DNA of 48,187 nucleotides. It comes from Phytopythium helicoides. Lineage: Eukaryota; Oomycota; Peronosporomycetes; Pythiales; Pythiaceae. The stretch covers positions 1 to 48,187 of the forward strand of contig JANFNE010000086.1 of the NCBI GenBank assembly GCA_024867545.1, read 5' to 3'. How positions within the stretch are numbered: the stretch's first letter is position 1; the number at the start of each line of letters is the position of its first letter. The notes under the pieces were generated by a model. The model was not told where the DNA came from and ran no database searches. It saw nothing but the letters and a program-made list of their open reading frames with translations. Both the position numbers and the translations under genes were made by a program. Positions 10,501-19,900 of this stretch are shown here, one piece after another.

Positions 10501-10621
10501 CGACGACGAGGAGCCGTGGCGACTCCAATATCTGAAGGCACCTGAGCGCCACCCCGCGCTCAAAATCAGTCGATTGCAGCGCAAGTTTTTTACACCGGCT
10601 GTCTCGGTGTCTGGATCGTGA
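7556..10621 (+). CDS. Gyp-B convergent third gene: spliced coiled-coil protein with conserved C-terminal domain
   Basis: Three exons, 7556-8513, 8574-9317 and 9393-10621, join in phase into 976 residues without a stop. I chose ATG 7556 because it is the first ATG outside the LTR in this frame. Exon 1 has a CxxC (ACVTC, about residue 97) and ends in a heptad-rich coil. Exon 2 continues the coil and then turns Ser/Lys/Arg-rich. Exon 3 has an acidic linker and a C-terminal domain of about 230 residues. That domain has motifs THVLPRP, RNDRRSRAGAQIGK, CDMDIFLDPFFLRF, HWYPGLG and EPWRLQYLKAP, and all four Gypsy copies in the window share it. The gene runs tail to tail with pol on the other strand. 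I do not recognise the fold. A nuclear or chromatin-associated role is only a guess from the basic Ser/Arg stretches. Plant Tat-lineage Gypsy elements are known to carry antisense extra ORFs at the same place, but I see no sequence likeness that I can vouch for. Confidence 0.8.
8514..8573 (+). other. Intron 1 of the Gyp-B third gene
   Basis: 60 bp, starting GTATGT, ending TTTTCTCAG, with a CTGAC branch-point match at 8556-8560. It contains an in-frame stop (the unspliced frame ends at 8548). Removing it joins two coiled-coil segments in phase 1. Confidence 0.85.
9318..9392 (+). other. Intron 2 of the Gyp-B third gene
   Basis: 75 bp, starting GTGAGG, ending ATCAAGCAG, also in phase 1. It contains an in-frame TAG at 9332. 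Splicing joins the SSG at the end of exon 2 to LNSPAIHLSERV and restores the frame of the C-terminal exon. Confidence 0.8.
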
Positions 10622-11624
10622 ACGTTGGGGCGGACTGCGTTGGCGGTTCGTGCTTGCGGGTATGATGTAGCCTCTCCGATCTCGATTTCCCCTTCTCAAT
10701 CGACGTTCGGTCTCTCGACATTTGCCATTGGGTCTTCGTATATTCTCGTTTCGACTGAGGTCTCCCAGTGACACATCGACCGTCAACTGATCGACCACTG
10801 TTATTCGCCTTTGACTCCTTGCTGCGACCTTCGTAGCCATTGGCAAGTCCGATCATCGTCAAACGATGGTCGATACTCTTTTTCCGTCGACGACCAGGGT
10901 GGTTGTTAGTCGACGGAATGTTGATATCTGGTCATCGGCAGTCGACTGACACCAACCAGAGCCAACAGTCGGCGGTGGTTTGGTTGGGTCAACGGTCGAT
11001 GGTCGGTTATCGACACTCACCGTGTAGCGGCTAACACCGATCCCATGTGCCATACCTAGTCGGGCTTGACTCATCTGTGGGAAACATTGTCGCCAGCTAC
11101 AAGCCGACTGTCGACTGCTGACTGTCGGGCGACGGCTTGATGGTCGTGGCTGATCGCCGGTGTCGTTCGTCGATAATCAGCAGACGCGGGTCGATAGTCG
11201 ACGGTCGATGGATGTGATCAGTCGATATTCCAGACGCGACGGTCGACACTAATTCAGTACGTCGGGTCACTATTTTTCTGGTCCGGTTGGTTGCCGCTGG
11301 GCTGATTGTCGACGGTCGACTGAAGTCGGTTGACGGTCGACTGACGTCGGTCGACAGTCACGGCCCGCGGTCAGTGGATAGTTGATAGCTGACGATTGAA
11401 AATCGGCAGTCGGTATGCGGCGGTCGACAAGCGATCTGTTAGTGTTCTCGACCACTGCGAGGCCGAAGATATGTTGTTCAAGTCACGTTTTGCTTCTGAA
11501 CCACGTCGCTTCTTTTACCCGTGAGTGTTCCCGCCCCCCTTCCATCCTCCTTCGTCGACGGCCTCCCCAGCAACGCTTTACCCTTTCACACAGATCGGCC
11601 AACCCACTCTACGGTGCCCAGGTG
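10622..11624. repeat. Spacer between convergent genes of Gyp-B, GTCGA-rich
   Basis: No gene. From about 10760 to 11450 there are many imperfect copies of GGTCGAT/GTCGAC and complements, as in the Gyp-A spacer and the LTR array. The flanks resemble those of the Gyp-A spacer. Transcripts of pol and of the third gene must end in or across this block, but I cannot identify poly(A) signals. Confidence 0.75.
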
Positions 11625-13919
11625 CTATTCGGCGTCATGCGACTGCATAACACCAAACCGCCCAAGTCGAGCCCTGTCTCGCAGGAACTCGTGGAGGAGC
11701 GCTCCACAGTTGAGATCGGCCTCATCTTCCCACGTGGGCTCGTCATACCCCTTCCAGTGCACCAAGAACTCACGGTAGACGCGCCCGTATCGAGTGCGAC
11801 GCCCCGTACGTACGTCAGATATCTTCTCAACCTCGTACTCGTCGTCTTCCAACGTCTGTGTCCAACTATCTCCAGGCAAGAGTTCCTCGTCGAAGTCGAG
11901 TCGGCTGGCTTCGTCGACCGTAAGCGCTATTGTTGGTCGCTCCGGATATTGTCGCACTAGCTTCAGCTTGGAGACATGCACGATCGGGAACACCCTGTAA
12001 TCGCTACCGACCACTTCCAGACGGACTGCAAATTCTGACACCTTGTCGGCCACCCGGAACGGACCATGCCAGAGGTGTGCCAACTTCTTGGCGTAGCCCT
12101 CTCGAACGCGATCGAGGTACAGCCAAACACGTGAGCCTTGTTCGATGTGATGTGGTCTGACTGATTCGTTCTGTCTCTCAGCTCGGCCTCCTCGTGCCTC
12201 GACAAGCAAGTCATTAACGTGTGCCCTCGCTCGCTGGTAGTGTCGCTGCACATGGAAGCGCCACCGCCTGCGTCTCGGTCCTGACGTCTTGTGCTTCCAA
12301 TAGGCAGCGATGCTTCCAAAGTTGAGCGAGGGTCCCAGCCGTGGACCAGATAGAATGGAGTCTCCTGCCTGACGCGGTCGTGCGCGGTGTTAACCGCAAA
12401 CGTCAGCCGTTCGGCATACTCATCCCAGTCGCGCTGAGCTTCGTCGCTGACGTACATCTTGATTGCTCGGGTGAGTGTCTGCACCATGCGTTCGGCCGTT
12501 CCATTTGCTTGCGGTCGATATGCTAACGTGGCTCGTTGCCTCTGCCTGACGATTTTGTTGAAAGCTCTGAAAAAGTCGGACATGAACCCAGGTTCTCGGT
12601 CGTGTCGGATCGCCTCACTGGCCCCGAACCGACGAAAGACACACTCTTCGTATGACTCGGCAATCGTCTGCGTAGTGCGTGATGCGCTGGCCTTTGCGAT
12701 TACAAATCCAGAGAAGAGGTCGACCCACAACAAGAGTTCAGTGTTGCCTTTGAACGATTTGGGTAGCGACGGGATGTGGTCCATCGCGACGACCTGAAAA
12801 GGGTAAGTAGCCTCGATGTTCCCTGGTGACTCTCCTCGGATGGTTGGTCGGCCTTTGCCAGTCTCACAGTCGACGCACTCACCCACATAACGTTGCACAC
12901 TGCGGTATAGGCCTCTCCAGTAGAAGTGACGCCGCACCCTCTGGTATGTTCGGCCAATCCCCTGATGACCTCCTTCGAGGCTCGCGTGGTAATGGTGGAG
13001 GACGTCGTCGTGTAGTGTTTCCGGCAACACTAAGCGTGCGACAGAGTCTCGGTCCTCGCCAGCAGCATCGGTCGGTACCATGTAGAAGAGTAACCCGCTC
13101 TCGTCGATCTCGAACTGATCAGCGATACTTGCGCAGGTCTTCACATCCGCTTGTGCCATCGACCCCAGATCACCTCGCAGAAACTTCTTGAGGTTGTCGA
13201 TCCACACCTCTTCATTCTGTGCGCGCACGATCCTCTCTGTTCGGATCCTCTGGACAACATCTTCGTCCAGCACGATGTCCGTGCGCCTTTGTCTAGCCCG
13301 AGCACGCGTTACAACGGCGTCGACCCTCGGGGTGTGACTCCGACTCTTGGATATGATGATTTCGTCAAGGCGGTTCAGCACCATCAAGTCTTCACGGACT
13401 TCATCCGTCTCGACCGTCGACCCTCTCTGTTGCTGGAGGGCCACACCCGCCAAGAGGTCGGCACTCTTGTTCCATTCGCGCTTCACATGTACCAACTCGA
13501 ATCTTGGCCAAGTTTTCAGCCTGTCGAGCGCCTGACCACGTAGTAGCTGTAGCCCTGGTGCCTTGCAGTCGATCTCACCGCGAAGTTGCCGGATAACCAA
13601 GTTGGAGTCGCCGCAGACGACTAGCCGTTGCCTACCGAGTTCTGCTGCTAGATCCAACGCCATCATCAGACCGTGGTATTCGGCCTCGTTGACCGTGAGC
13701 CCTTGTTCATGCCTTGATCCACCCGCGACGACCGTCCACTCGGGTAACTGCCACACAATGGCACTGTACGCGCTGTGACCTCGTTTAATCTTAGCTGATC
13801 CGTCGAAGCTGACTACCAACAACTCTTCGTCATCGTCGATTACTGGTAATGGTACTTGGACTGACCGAAATGGATGTTTCTTCGGGGCTATTTGGACTAA
13901 CATTTCGTCAACTTGATCG
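11625..13919 (-). pseudogene. pol: Gyp-B pol, 3' part: second RNase H, integrase, chromodomain
   Basis: Continues the pol frame across Gyp-C. Second RNase H: FDGSA near 13810, NEAEYHG near 13690, CGDSNLV near 13620, NKSADLL near 13470. Integrase: zinc region near 13000-12870 (HYHASLEGGHQG, CVDCETGKG), catalytic AMDH near 12780, RHDREPG near 12600, AERMVQ near 12490. Then the GPF module (HGPFRV near 12060) and a chromodomain (REFLVHWKGYDEPTWEDE near 11750), with a stop at 11625-11627. One base is missing near 12270 relative to Gyp-A, so the frame changes between integrase and the GPF module. Apart from this the catalytic residues look complete. Confidence 0.92.
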
Positions 13920-14642
13920 TGTGGCGGAGCGGCCTCCGCGAGGATCGCCGAGAACGGCGAGGGGATCGCGACGAGAACGCTCTGAAGTGTGAAGACACCC
14001 CAAGGCTACCCGAACGACCCAGTTAAGTACGACTGGACGGCGATAGGACGGCGCATCTCTGAGTCTGATTGGATTAGGCGATTTCGACTAGGTTCAGATT
14101 AGGTAGTCCTGCCTAGTTAGTGTGTACCACATCTAGGATGTCACAGGTGATAGAGTCAGCGTAGGAGCGGCTGCAGGAAGCGCAGCCAGCAGGGTAAATC
14201 AGTCGTGAATCTACTTTGGAGAGCTCAAGCCGTCTTCTTGGCCTACAAATCGCGTCTCAACTCAGCCCACACCCAACAAGAGGGTGCAAGACAACGGTAA
14301 AGGACATTGGGATCCCTAGTGATCTATCTTTTGGGCGGCAAGGAACGACACCTGCCGCAACCCCTTTGGAGCGCTTCGACATCGCGGACGCCGAAGCCAG
14401 CTGCCACGCAGCAACCAACCTCACAGTCGCAGCGCGAGGAGTTTCCGCTGCTGCGACCCCGCCTCGCTCGGGAACATCTCGACCACACACGCTTCTTCCT
14501 CCGTATCCGCGAGGATCGCGAATCGCCCACCGACGGGTACACAACGTGACGCCGTCCGCCAAACGGAGTAACCCCTCCGATAGTCGGTGTCGGGCGCGTG
14601 AGAGAAGGTCGTGCGCCGATTTTGGCCGGCCACTTCTCCACA
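13920..14642 (+). repeat. Gyp-C 5' LTR
   Basis: 723 bp, TGTGG to CCACA, about 99 percent identical to 26127-26851. It lacks the GGTCGAT array seen in Gyp-B LTRs, and its sequence is unlike theirs except for the ends and a short stretch near 14550-14590 (ACGGAGTAACCCCTCCGAT, similar to ACGGAGGGGTTACCCC). It carries the promoter of the gag-pol RNA; no element of it can be placed with certainty. Confidence 0.96.
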
Positions 14643-16913
14643 ATGGTGCGCATGCCCGGATCCTCCAATTCAGAGGAAGGTGTAAGCGTCAAGATCGAGC
14701 AAGAGGCTCCGCTGTCGACGGATCCAGGGTCGCCGTCGACGTATGAACAAGCTACAAGACCCGTTGAGCGTCAGGTCCTAGGGGGAGCGCCTGACGATCA
14801 CAACCAGGAAGATCTCGAAGAGAAGCTTCCAGCTCCCCATGTAGCCCCGAAAGGGGCACCCGCGGGCTCGACTGCCAAGTCGAACCCGCCACGGAAGTCG
14901 TCGAAGCCTAAGGCTAGAGACGCTTCCAGATCCAAGTCGTCGACCAAGTCGACACCGCCCAGAGCGACCTCGAAGGTCGCCAACAGCGACAGTGCGCGGA
15001 AGAAGCTACGAGCTCCCGCGACAGAAGGGCGATCCACTCCGTCGACGACGGATGAAGCTTGGCGCCCTGAGCTTGATCTAGAGCTCGAATATGCTTTCCG
15101 GCGACAGGAACTCTTCATGTTCCTTGAGGCTGACCCGATCATGAATCTCTTGCAGATTCACCTTCTCAGCGACATCCAGGGGCCGATCTCCACGCCTCAG
15201 CCGTTTGCGACCAAGCTAGACGGTGTCCGAGCGATCCTCCGGGTCCTGAAGGACGCTGGCTTCGTCACTGGGGCGTTTGATGCACATGAAGTCTTCGAGT
15301 TCTCACAAGACGAGATTTCAGCCGCATCTGAGCGACTGCAAGCCCTGTTGGTTCCGCTAGTTGGCCAGCGCGCCACATCGGCCTCGCCAAGATCGAATGC
15401 TAGACGATCGGCAGAGTCGTCACCGTATCAGACTGGAGTATCTGTAGCGGCTTCTGATAGCTCGGACAACATCCAGCGCATGACCTTAGGTCCCAAGGCG
15501 TCATCGATGCTCGCCACACGTCGCGCTGTTTCGCCTTCAAGGGCTCACGATAGCAAACTGCCGGCACCACCCGCCAAAGTCCCGGCAAATGTCGGCATGG
15601 CTGCAGATCACGGCGTGACCGATATGATGCAGCGGTTCATGTCCTTCATGGCAAGAGAGCAACAGCAATACTCTCCACCAGTGCCTGTTGGGGCAAGGGA
15701 GCCTTCAGATGTTGAAATGGAGTCCGCTCACGGAGACGAATACGATCCGGATGACATCGCCGACGGCATGCTCTCGCACAATGTGCGCTCAGTGGCCACA
15801 GCCGCGACGCTGGGGGCTATCCCTCGAGTACGTATGTCTGCAGTCTCCGACTTGAAGGAATTCTCGGGCAAAGAAGGCGACGAAGAACGAGCACGAGCTT
15901 GGTTGAGCAAAGTGAAGACAGCCTTCGGGCGTGACCAAGCAAATGACATGGAGCGCTGTCTGGTGTTCAGCGATCTCCTCACTGGACCAGCCAGGAACTG
16001 GCATCGCCAACTGAGCCGCTCGACTCGGAACTCTTGGAACGATCTTCAGGAGCAGTTTCAAGTCCGCTTCTGTGGACGAGGAGTGTCAGCGGCGCGCCAG
16101 TACTACCACGCACGCCGCAGATCGGAAGAATTGCCGCTAGAGTATCTCTATCGACTCAATGTCGCTGGGCTCCGAGCAAAGATCAAGGTGAAAGACGGGC
16201 CTGCGGATACACGCCGCGAACATGTCGAACATTTTATCGCAACGCTGGAAGATCAAGAACTTGCAGATCGTCTTATCCCACTTCGTCTGGTCGATGCTGA
16301 TGCCCTCGAGGAAGTCCTCGATGCGATGCAGCGAGCGAAGGCCGGGCATAAGAAGCACGCCGCGGGATCGAAGTTTCGACAGAAGCCACCGCCGCCGGTA
16401 GCCCCGAAGCCGACGGCTACATCGCGAGCCGTCAGAGCTGTGCGCGTTGCAGCCTCTGACAGTGAAAGCTCGGGTGAGGAATCTGGCCTCACCAGCGATG
16501 AAGGAGATCTCCGTCATGTGTACTTGGCGTCGATCGACCCACCTCCAGAGTCGATAGTCGCCCAAGATCGTCCCTCCAACGGACGCCATGAAGATCGGGC
16601 TGGTCAGTCGAAACAGACGGAAGAGAAGTTCTCGTCCGGCCATCAGATCGAGAAGTCACGTACTGGTCGTTGTTCGCACTGCGGCTCGCTGAAGCACACC
16701 GACCTTGGTTGCTGGAAGAGATTGACTTGCCAGAAGTGTGGGAAGCGTGGACATCCATCTGACAGATGCCTCTTCGTTTGCCGCGGCTGCGGCGATCTGC
16801 ACGATATCGGTAGTTGCCCGATGGAAGAATTCTACAACTTGGTCCGCCAATGGTATGATCCGTCGAAGCATGCTGGCATGCTTCCGTCCGACGCCGAAAA
16901 GATGCTAAATTAG
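14643..16913 (+). CDS. gag: Gyp-C Gag
   Basis: 756 residues from ATG 14643, which touches the last base of the LTR; upstream in-frame codons lie in the LTR. The N-terminal third is Lys/Ser/Pro-rich and probably disordered. Residues about 400-560 form the capsid-like retrotransposon Gag core (DLKEFSGKEGDEERARAWL, GPARNWHRQL). Three zinc knuckles follow near the C-terminus: CxxCx4Hx4C at 677-690 and 696-709, and a shortened CxxCx3Hx4C at 713-725. It should form the virus-like particle and bind the genomic RNA. The frame is intact, and pol follows in the -1 frame across the stop. Confidence 0.93.
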   Translation: MVRMPGSSNSEEGVSVKIEQEAPLSTDPGSPSTYEQATRPVERQVLGGAPDDHNQEDLEEKLPAPHVAPKGAPAGSTAKSNPPRKSSKPKARDASRSKSSTKSTPPRATSKVANSDSARKKLRAPATEGRSTPSTTDEAWRPELDLELEYAFRRQELFMFLEADPIMNLLQIHLLSDIQGPISTPQPFATKLDGVRAILRVLKDAGFVTGAFDAHEVFEFSQDEISAASERLQALLVPLVGQRATSASPRSNARRSAESSPYQTGVSVAASDSSDNIQRMTLGPKASSMLATRRAVSPSRAHDSKLPAPPAKVPANVGMAADHGVTDMMQRFMSFMAREQQQYSPPVPVGAREPSDVEMESAHGDEYDPDDIADGMLSHNVRSVATAATLGAIPRVRMSAVSDLKEFSGKEGDEERARAWLSKVKTAFGRDQANDMERCLVFSDLLTGPARNWHRQLSRSTRNSWNDLQEQFQVRFCGRGVSAARQYYHARRRSEELPLEYLYRLNVAGLRAKIKVKDGPADTRREHVEHFIATLEDQELADRLIPLRLVDADALEEVLDAMQRAKAGHKKHAAGSKFRQKPPPPVAPKPTATSRAVRAVRVAASDSESSGEESGLTSDEGDLRHVYLASIDPPPESIVAQDRPSNGRHEDRAGQSKQTEEKFSSGHQIEKSRTGRCSHCGSLKHTDLGCWKRLTCQKCGKRGHPSDRCLFVCRGCGDLHDIGSCPMEEFYNLVRQWYDPSKHAGMLPSDAEKMLN
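14644..14659 (+). promoter_or_regulatory. Gyp-C primer binding site overlapping the gag start
   Basis: TGGTGCGCATGCCCGG begins one base after the LTR. It starts with TGG, as needed to pair with a tRNA CCA end, and has the length of an acceptor strand plus T-stem strand (16 bases). Gyp-B has the identical sequence in the same place (complement of 31921-31936). It encodes the first Gag residues MVRMPG. I cannot name the tRNA. Confidence 0.75.
16904..16913 (+). promoter_or_regulatory. Likely -1 frameshift site at the Gyp-C gag stop
   Basis: The gag frame ends ATG CTA AAT TAG. The pol frame, one base back, is open through this point and continues into the protease. The heptamer GCTAAAT fits the A-site half of a slippery sequence but not the P-site half. 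The same position in Gyp-B is the better G TTA AAC. Confidence 0.5.
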
Positions 16914-19900
16914 ATCGCTCGCTGGTTTGGAACCCAGCGCGGGACGAGCGATCCGAAGTTTGCGTCTACGCATTTGTTGAACAACGGTCACGGGGAGTAG
17001 TTAGTGAACCGCTAACGACGCCCGATGATAATGCATCTGAACTACATACCGATCGAGTGGCAGCGGTAGCCAACATTGCCAAGTCCGACGAGTTTCAACG
17101 CTCGCCGATTGTGATGACGCTAGACTTGCTCCCTGGCGAGTCTCGCGGCTACTGGAAGTATCACACACCCGATAAGTGGTTCAGACAAGCTAAAGTCAGT
17201 GGCAAGCTCAACAATGAACGAGCTCTGATGCTATTCGATACTGGAGCCGAGGTGTCTATCATAGACACCACCTTTGCCCGCAAGGTAGGCTGCCAGATTG
17301 ACGAGAGTCAGAGACAAGAGTGTGTCGGGATAGGAGAAGGCACGTACCTCACCGATGGGAGAACCAGGATCAAGGTAACGCTGGCCGGATCGCTGGTGTA
17401 CTTCTTCACCGCCTGGGTGGGGAGTCTTGCTGGACAAGATGCAATCCTCGGCATGGATTTCATGGTGCCTGCTGGTCTCCGCCTCGATCTGGCTGACGGA
17501 TCGGTCTGCTTGCCCGATGAAGTGCGAGTGAGGCTAGGGGGCCGAAGACAATTGTTTAGCGACAAAGCGCGATCGGTGACGACCAGCGAGTTTATCACTC
17601 TGGAGCCCGGCCAATCGGCGGAGATACCAACTCGTCAGTTGTCAAACGACAAACAAAAGCTGTGGGTCCGCCGAGGGGAACAGTGGGTGCCGACGGTCAA
17701 AAAGGGACTTGGACGTACACATTTCGTCCGAATTACCAACGTAAGTGATAAAATGTTCGTCCTCAATCGACTGGAGTGCGTTGGAGAGTGGCTATCGGGA
17801 GACCACATCCCTCGGAGGCCCGGATATGTGTCCGTCGGATCGAATCGCTACAACGAATGGCAGAACTTGGCTTATGAAGCCACTGTCGATCAGGTTGACA
17901 GCCGCAACGAAGCAAAAGACGACACGCCCGCGGTGGAGCGAAGAGAGTACTCCCCACCTACGGCAATAGCTCGCCGGCCCAACCCGACTGCCGCCGTGTT
18001 TGCCATCAGGACCGACCCCTCGGTTCATGCCGAAGCCTCGGCACAGCCTCCCGACTGCGATCGTGGAGGCGAGGATCTCCGCGAGACCGAAGTCTACTGC
18101 CACGAGGGAAGTGAACTACACGCCGAAGAGGTGGAAGCAGAGATGGCGGTCTTGCCAGAAGTTGTGTCTGACCCAGCCGCAGTGAAAATCGAGGACTTGC
18201 AAGTAGGCGATCCAGAAGTAAACACGGAGGAGGAGATCAATCGCCTTCGCTCGATCATCTGGAAAAAGAAGCACTTGCTGATTGGAAAAGGAAATGCTCT
18301 CCCGCCACCTGCGCGAGGCGCCGTCTGCGATATCGACGTCGGCAATTCCAAGCCAATAGCTCAGCGAGTCCGCAAGGTTGCACCACAGTATCGCGAGAAG
18401 GTGGCCGAGCTAATCAAGGGCCTTCTAGACGCGAAGATCATCAGCCATCTACCTCGCCTTGGGCTTCGCCGATTGTTGTCATCATCAAGAAGAATGGAGT
18501 CGACATTCGTCTCTGTATCGATTATCGCATGGTGAATAGCTTGACCCGGCTGATGATATATCCGATGCCGCTCATCAACGATCTTCTCGAAGACCTCGAC
18601 AAGATGCTTTGGTACTGCTCGCTTGACATGGCGAGCGGATTCTGGGTTGTCACAATGACGAAACGAGCGCGAGAGATCTCGGCCTTCATCACACCCTTCG
18701 GACTATTCGAGTGGAATCGCATGCCGTTTGGATTAAAGAACGCTCCGCAGATATACCAACGTCTGCTCGACAATGCGCTGTACGGTTTCATGAAGATTGC
18801 GAAGATGCACGACACGGTCGAAGAAGCAGGAGGAATCACTGATACTCATCAAGAGCCCAAGGATGTGTTCGTGGACGGAGAACCGGATGGAGAAGAGAGA
18901 TCTTCTGTGCTGGGCAGACGCTCTTACATCGACGACATCCTGATAGCTAGTCCCTCATGGGGTGAGCTGTGCGAACGAGTCGAGCGTCTGTTGGCAGCTT
19001 GCGACCGGTGGAACCTATCCATCAGTGTGCCAAAGAGCTACTGGGGGCGACGGAGCGTCGAATACCTCGGGCACCGCGTGTCGATCGACGGGTTGGAGGC
19101 AAAACCCAAGAACTTGGAGGAGATTCAGAAGCTACCGTTCCCGAGGTCGCTGCGAGCCATGCAATCCTTCCTTGGTAGCTTGAACTATTATAACCGGTTC
19201 ATCGAGGACTTCGCGATCTATGCTGCCACTCTGTACGAGCTGAAGGAAGCGGACTTCCATAGTCAGCCTCCCGACGACGCGCTGAATAGAGACCCGATGT
19301 GGAATCACGCGCTCGAGGCTTTCGAGACACTGAAGAAGAAGCTGACTGCCGCGCCGATCCTCCGCCATTTCGACGAAGATCGTCAACCAGAGATAATCGT
19401 GTATGCCAGTAACTGGGCGATAGCCGCAGTACTCGTCCAAGAGTATGATGACGTCCGACATCCCGTCAAGTTCACAAGTCGAACCTTGAAACCAAACGAA
19501 GTGAACTACAGTGCAGCCGAGAGAGAGACGCTCGCACTGCTACGGATGCTCGACAGCTGTTTCAACCAGCTGGTTGGTCGGCATGTCAGAGTCCTCACAA
19601 GACACACCACCATGGCGTGGCTGCTCCGCACACCAGGATTGCAAGGTCGGTTGTCCCAGTGGGCAGCCATATTGTCGCCGTGGTCGCTGGAGGTCGTTCG
19701 TTGCACAAAGGGAGAGGACGAGATTCTTGGACTCCTCGCAGCAAGCATCACGCCGCGAGCCGAAGTCGATGCAGCGTTACTCGATATATCGCCACGTAAG
19801 AAGCCATCAAAGTCGTCAGCAATGACGGTCCCGACCGTCGAGGAAGAAGAAGAGCTACTAGTCGTCAGTTTCGACGGCTCTGCAAAGACGAAGCGGGGAG

